Below the pieces are notes generated by a model. That model saw nothing but the letters and a program-made list of their open reading frames with translations, ran no database searches and was not told where the DNA came from. Made by a program: the position numbers and the translations under genes. Below, piece after piece: positions 60,291 to 64,000 of a stretch of DNA of 64,000 bases (its first letter is position 1; each line of letters starts with the position of its first letter). This DNA is from Hymenobacter yonginensis (GTDB taxonomy: Bacteria; Bacteroidota; Bacteroidia; Cytophagales; Hymenobacteraceae), in assembly GCF_027625995.1 (NCBI RefSeq), contig NZ_CP115396.1, positions 1 to 64,000 on the forward strand, written 5' to 3'.

Positions 60291-60370
60291 TGTCATTCCG
60301 ACGTAGGAGGAATCTGAGTTAACGTCGTTGATACGGAGCTGACCCAGATTCCTCCTGCGTCGGAATGACA
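60291..60370. repeat. GTCAT...ATGAC inverted repeat (family A, GACGTAGGAGGAAT subtype)
   Basis: Arms 60291-60316 and 60345-60370 (26 nt) pair with one mismatch. The element lies between the stop of the gene at 60378 and its terminator, so it is in the 3' end of that transcript. Confidence 0.92.
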
Positions 60371-60377
60371 GTGCCTG

Positions 60378-60833
60378 CTAGCGGCGCTTCTTGGACACCG
60401 GCGCCGACGGATACTTGATGCGGACGCTCTTCCAGTACACGTAGTTGCCGGTTTTGGCCTCGATGAGGTAGGTGCCGGCCGGAATGCGGCCTAGGTCTAC
60501 CGGCTCGCCGGTGTTGTTCTGCGGGTCAAGCGCCATGGTGTACACGGGCTGCTTTTTGTAGTTGGTCATCACCAGCGTGCCGGGCTTGGTGAACTGCTGC
60601 GTGAAGCTGAGCATGATGCTCTGGCCGCTGGAAGCCGGAAATACGTCGATGCCCGACAGCGTTTCCACGCGCTTGATGGGGCCATTCAGCACGACGGGCT
60701 CGGCGTCGGTCTTGGACTTGGTTTTAATCTCGGTCCCGTTGGCTTCGGATTTGGTTTTTACCTTGGTCTGGGCCTGGGCGGCCGAGAAGGAGAGGAGCGT
60801 GGCGGCCAGCGCGAGCAGTACAGGGCGTTTCAT
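60378..60833 (-). CDS. Small secreted protein of unknown function
   Basis: The 151-residue protein has a signal peptide (ending SAAQAQ), a Lys/Thr/Ser-rich spacer (VKTKSEANGTEIKTKSKTD), and a beta-rich domain that ends in IPAGTYLIEAKTGNYVYWKS. The last part looks like a short T9SS-type or bacterial Ig-like strand pattern but lacks the NP motif; I do not assign a sorting domain. The C-terminus is basic (SKKRR). The ATG at 60833 leads to the signal peptide; another ATG is 9 nt upstream. Confidence 0.65.
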   Translation of the reverse strand: MKRPVLLALAATLLSFSAAQAQTKVKTKSEANGTEIKTKSKTDAEPVVLNGPIKRVETLSGIDVFPASSGQSIMLSFTQQFTKPGTLVMTNYKKQPVYTMALDPQNNTGEPVDLGRIPAGTYLIEAKTGNYVYWKSVRIKYPSAPVSKKRR

Positions 60834-61029
60834 GGGAAGCAAAAAAAAGAGGAGTTGGAGCAGATGCAGAACGAGTATGGAGTGGCGGTTTGCATACTCC
60901 GTGCCGAACTTACTGCATCGGTACGCAAATGCCGCTGCAAGGGCTGAAATCAGCTGTTAACCCCAATTCAACCTGCCTTTTGTCACATGGCGGCCCACGA
61001 ATTTCTCGCCTTCTCCTGATTTTACTGGT

Positions 61030-61037
61030 TACCTTCG
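61030..61037 (+). promoter_or_regulatory. -7 element of aspS
   Basis: TACCTTCG lies 118 nt before the aspS ATG; the leader between them holds the inverted repeat 61048-61147. Confidence 0.62.
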
Positions 61038-61047
61038 CCCTTATTAG

Positions 61048-61147
61048 TATGGAGTATTAAGTACGGAGTAGTGAGGGTTTTTGCCCCCTGCCGCCAGTAC
61101 CACACCGCTAGTCGGGTACTCGATACTATCTACTCAATACTCATTAC
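61048..61147. repeat. Inverted repeat of TACTC/GAGTA words (family G) in the aspS leader
   Basis: The left arm 61048-61076 (words GGAGTATTAAGTACGGAGTA) pairs imperfectly with 61118-61147 (TACTCGATACTATCTACTCA). The loop is about 41 nt. The element ends 8 nt before the aspS ATG and should be transcribed. Confidence 0.78.
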
Positions 61148-61155
61148 CAGACAAC

Positions 61156-62919
61156 ATGCTCCGGACGCACACCTGCGGCGAACTTCGCCCCGAACACATT
61201 GGCCAAACCGTCACGCTCTGCGGCTGGGTGCAGCGCACCCGCGACAAAGGCGGCATTCTGTGGGTGGATCTGCGCGACCGGTACGGCCTCACGCAGTTGG
61301 CCCTGGAAGAAGGCGTGGAAACCGCCGAAGTGCGCGAGCAGGCCCGCCAGCTGGGCCGCGAGTTCGTGCTGTCGGTGACCGGCAAAGTGGCCGAGCGCCA
61401 CTCCAAAAACGACAAAATGCCCACTGGCGGCATCGAAATCCGGGTGGAAAGCATCGAGGTGCTCAACCCCGCCAAGCTGCCGCCCTTCCTGATTGAGGAC
61501 GACACCGACGGCGGCGACGACCTGCGGATGAAGTACCGCTACCTCGATTTGCGCCGCGCCCCCGTGCGCCAGAACCTGATGCTGCGCCACCGCGTGGCCC
61601 AGGCCACCCGCCGCTACCTCGACGGCCAGGAGTTCATCGAAGTGGAAACCCCGGTGCTCATCAAAAGCACGCCCGAAGGTGCCCGCGACTTCGTGGTGCC
61701 GTCCCGCATGAACCCCGGCGAGTTCTACGCCCTGCCCCAGAGCCCCCAGACCTTCAAGCAGCTGCTGATGGTGTCGGGCTTCGACCGGTATTTCCAGATT
61801 GTAAAGTGCTTCCGCGACGAGGACCTGCGCGCCGACCGCCAGCCTGAATTCACGCAGATTGACTGCGAAATGTCGTTTGTGGAGCAGGAAGATATCCTCA
61901 ACACCTTCGAGGGGCTGGTGCAATACCTGTTCCGTGAGGTGAAGAGCCTGGAAATCGGCCAGCTACCCCGCATGACCTACGCCGATGCCATGCGCTACTA
62001 CGGCAACGACAAGCCCGACACGCGCTTCGAGATGAAGTTTGTGGAGCTCAACGACGTGGCCAAGGGCCACAACTTCCCGGTGTTTGAGGCCGCCGGCCTG
62101 GTAGTGGGCATCTGCGCCACCGGCGCGGCCAGCTACACCCGCAAGCAGCTCGACGAGCTGACCGAGTACGTGAAGCGCCCGCAGATTGGCGCTACCGGCC
62201 TGGTGTACGCCCGCGTGGAAGCCGATGGCTCCGTAAAATCGTCGGTGGATAAGTTTTACTCCCAGGAGGCGCTGCAGCAGTGGAAAGCCGCCTTCAACGC
62301 TCAGCCCGGCGACCTGCTGCTCATCCTGGCCGGCGACCCAAACAAGACCCGCAAGGCCCTTTCGGAGCTGCGCCTGGAAATGGGCCAGCGCCTCGGCCTG
62401 CGCGACAAGGACACCTTCTCGGCGCTGTGGGTATTGGATTTCCCGCTGCTCGAGTACATCGAGGAGGAAGGCCGCTACTTCGCCATGCACCACCCCTTCA
62501 CCTCGCCCAAGCCCGAGGACGTAGCACTGCTCGATAACCCCGATACCATTGGGGAAGTGCGCGCCAACGCTTACGACATGGTAATCAACGGTGTGGAAGT
62601 GGGCGGCGGCTCCATCCGCATCCACGACCGCGCGGTGCAGGCCCGCATGTTCAGCCTGCTGGGCTTCTCCGATGAAGAGGCCAAAGCGCAGTTCGGCTTC
62701 CTGCTCGACGCCTTCGAATACGGTGCGCCTCCGCACGGCGGCATTGCCTTCGGCTTCGACCGCCTCTGCAGCCTCTTCGGCGGCGCCGACTCTATCCGCG
62801 ACTTCATCGCCTTCCCCAAAAACAACTCCGGCCGCGACGTCATGATTGACTCGCCCTCGCAGATTTCGGGCGCGCAGCTGAAGGAATTGAGCATCAAGAC
62901 CGACGTGGTAGGGAAATAA
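61156..62919 (+). CDS. aspS: Aspartyl-tRNA synthetase
   Basis: The 587-residue class II synthetase has the OB-fold anticodon domain at the N-terminus ([20 protein letters not shown]), motif 2 ([18 protein letters not shown]), the bacterial GAD insertion domain, and motif 3 ([16 protein letters not shown]). It charges tRNA-Asp. The start [16 protein letters not shown] is family-typical. Confidence 0.97.
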   Translation: MLRTHTCGELRPEHIGQTVTLCGWVQRTRDKGGILWVDLRDRYGLTQLALEEGVETAEVREQARQLGREFVLSVTGKVAERHSKNDKMPTGGIEIRVESIEVLNPAKLPPFLIEDDTDGGDDLRMKYRYLDLRRAPVRQNLMLRHRVAQATRRYLDGQEFIEVETPVLIKSTPEGARDFVVPSRMNPGEFYALPQSPQTFKQLLMVSGFDRYFQIVKCFRDEDLRADRQPEFTQIDCEMSFVEQEDILNTFEGLVQYLFREVKSLEIGQLPRMTYADAMRYYGNDKPDTRFEMKFVELNDVAKGHNFPVFEAAGLVVGICATGAASYTRKQLDELTEYVKRPQIGATGLVYARVEADGSVKSSVDKFYSQEALQQWKAAFNAQPGDLLLILAGDPNKTRKALSELRLEMGQRLGLRDKDTFSALWVLDFPLLEYIEEEGRYFAMHHPFTSPKPEDVALLDNPDTIGEVRANAYDMVINGVEVGGGSIRIHDRAVQARMFSLLGFSDEEAKAQFGFLLDAFEYGAPPHGGIAFGFDRLCSLFGGADSIRDFIAFPKNNSGRDVMIDSPSQISGAQLKELSIKTDVVGK

Positions 62920-62942
62920 GAAAGAGGTAGCCAGCAACCAAA

Positions 62943-62975
62943 AAAAGCGCCACTCCGGCTTGGAGTGGCGCTTTT
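62943..62975. terminator. Bidirectional rho-independent terminator after aspS
   Basis: A 14-bp perfect stem (62943-62956 with 62962-62975) with a 5-nt loop is flanked by A and T runs. It lies between convergent genes. Confidence 0.92.
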
Positions 62976-63000
62976 GTTTGAGCAGCAAGGTGCAGGAAGC

Positions 63001-64000
63001 CTACAGCTTCACATCCTTCTTGTTGTCCTCCAGGTCCCGGTCTACTAGCTCGTGGTAGGGGTCGAGGGCGACGGAGGCGGGCTTTTTGTTCACGATGAAC
63101 TGCAGCTGGTTTTTGCCGGCTACGAAGCGGCGCTTTTCCAGCACCAGCGGCGCGGCGGGCTGCTTGTCTTTGCCGGGCTCGGGGAAGACGGCCACGGGCA
63201 GGTAGTCGCGCAGGGGGGCGGGGCGCTGGTTGCCGAGGCTGTCGGCGTAGAGCTTGGCGCTTTGCACCGTCAGGTTCACCTGGTAGCGGCCGTCGGGGAG
63301 CTTTTTGGCGGTGGCGTCGGTCACGCGGTTGTCGTAGAGCGTGATGCGGTCGAACAGGTCGGTGAGCAGGTTCTGCAGCGAGTCGGGGGCGGCGCGGCGC
63401 AGGTAGCCGACAAACTCCGGCGAATTGGTGTAGGGCGGCTGCTGGTAGGCCACAGCCTGCACGTACTGCTTCAGGGCGCCGTTCAGCTTTGCTTCGCCGA
63501 GGTAGTCCTGCAGGGCGTACATGGTCACGGAGCCCTTGCCGTAGTGGATGTAGGTCTGGTTTTCGACCAGCGCCAGCGGCACTTCCTTCTTGCGCTCAAC
63601 GGCCCGGCCGCCCAGATAGCGGTTCATGTCGATTTTCATCCAGCGCTCCATGGTAGACAAGCCGTAGCGCTTGCGGGCCACCATCAGGGCGCTGTACTCG
63701 GCCATGGCTTCGGCCATGAGGGTGCTGCCCTGCACGTTGCCCCCGATAACCTGGTGGGCCCACCACTGGTGCGCTACCTCGTGGGCCGTCACGTAGAACG
63801 GATAGTCGAGGCTTTCGGGGTCATTTTCATCCACTTTGGCAATGAAGCCGATGCTTTCCGAAAACGGCACCGTGTTGGCGAAGCTCTGCGCGAAGCTCTG
63901 GTAGCGCGGAAACTCTAGAATGCGCAGCTGCCGGTGCTGGTAGGGCGAGAAGTTGGCCGAGCAGTAGCTCAGGGCCTCTTTGGCGCCGGCGGCCATGCGC
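63001..64000 (-). CDS. M1-family peptidase domain protein, 5' end beyond the window
   Basis: Only the C-terminal ~333 residues are present; the frame is open to the window edge. It has the gluzincin motif HEVAHQWWAHQ and the third ligand 18-20 residues later (LMAEAMAEYSAL), as in M1 aminopeptidases. The Cys/Pro-rich start of the visible part and the C-terminal domain (VNLTVQSAKLYADSLGNQ) resemble the peptidase half of the membrane proteins that fuse an ABC-2-type permease to an M1 domain in Bacteroidota; this is inference, since the N-terminal part is not visible. Its C-terminus is highly charged (DLEDNKKDVKL). Confidence 0.82.
   Translation of the reverse strand, partial: RMAAGAKEALSYCSANFSPYQHRQLRILEFPRYQSFAQSFANTVPFSESIGFIAKVDENDPESLDYPFYVTAHEVAHQWWAHQVIGGNVQGSTLMAEAMAEYSALMVARKRYGLSTMERWMKIDMNRYLGGRAVERKKEVPLALVENQTYIHYGKGSVTMYALQDYLGEAKLNGALKQYVQAVAYQQPPYTNSPEFVGYLRRAAPDSLQNLLTDLFDRITLYDNRVTDATAKKLPDGRYQVNLTVQSAKLYADSLGNQRPAPLRDYLPVAVFPEPGKDKQPAAPLVLEKRRFVAGKNQLQFIVNKKPASVALDPYHELVDRDLEDNKKDVKL

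Noticed and set aside
15021-61147. Inverted repeats interpreted as CRISPR or insertion sequences
   Set aside because: There are no regularly spaced direct repeats, no cas genes and no transposase frames within or near any element.

Overview
The window looks like chromosomal DNA from a pigmented, GC-rich member of the Cytophagales (Bacteroidota), most likely Hymenobacter or a close relative. The grounds are: three type IX secretion (T9SS) components (porU, porV, porZ) and several proteins with T9SS C-terminal sorting domains; the Bacteroidota promoter -7 element TAnnTTTG in front of many genes; weak or absent Shine-Dalgarno sequences; and high-GC coding with alanine- and proline-rich linkers. 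No rRNA, tRNA, CRISPR array, prophage, transposase or plasmid gene was seen. Genus assignment is inference from composition and protein style.

Layout. 1-544 holds no supportable gene. 545-7079 (minus) is porU-porV followed by a catalytically dead M16 homologue. 7220-8627 (minus) is pssA and an MBL hydrolase. 8761-14891 (plus) holds an FAD oxidoreductase, a large propeller/beta-barrel protein with a degenerate peptidase-MA region, and a T9SS cargo with a beta-helix. 15021-20009 is a cytochrome c maturation cluster, ccmB-ccmC-ccmD-ccmE-ccmF, with a CxxxY-type CcmE. 20269-22140 (minus) is another T9SS cargo. 22331-27212 carries a DUF2520 protein, a 2Fe-2S ferredoxin, iscX, a KdsC-like phosphatase, a cold-shock protein, a UbiA prenyltransferase and a small Omp85-type barrel.

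27367-31201 is a compact set of glycosyltransferase, NodS-like methyltransferase, PIG-L deacetylase and acyl-CoA dehydrogenase. These resemble the steps of lipo-aminosugar synthesis and are the best candidate here for an undescribed pathway. Two secreted paralogues follow (31284-33257, minus), then purH, then the cell-elongation cluster mreB-mreC-mreD-mrdA-rodA (35321-41386). After that come two polytopic membrane proteins, a Pro/Ala-linker protein, a second ferredoxin, tdk, porZ and recO. 50202-54456 (minus) is nrnA followed by four FKBP-type prolyl isomerases, divergent from ndk. The right end holds a nucleoside MFS transporter, an Old Yellow Enzyme, sodA, tadA, two small secreted proteins, aspS and a truncated M1-peptidase gene.

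The most striking non-coding signal is a set of long inverted repeats (arms about 24-38 bp, loops about 10-85 bp) of at least seven unrelated sequence families. They sit in the gaps between genes, repeatedly only a few bases before a start codon or between a promoter and its gene. One family has 8 elements starting GTCAT and ending ATGAC, plus one close variant. Another has 3 elements with GGTCGTTC at the apex. They break up the ccm and mre/mrd clusters at most junctions. A second genome-scale pattern is a group of genes whose -7 element ends only 5-7 nt before the start codon, predicting leaderless mRNAs.
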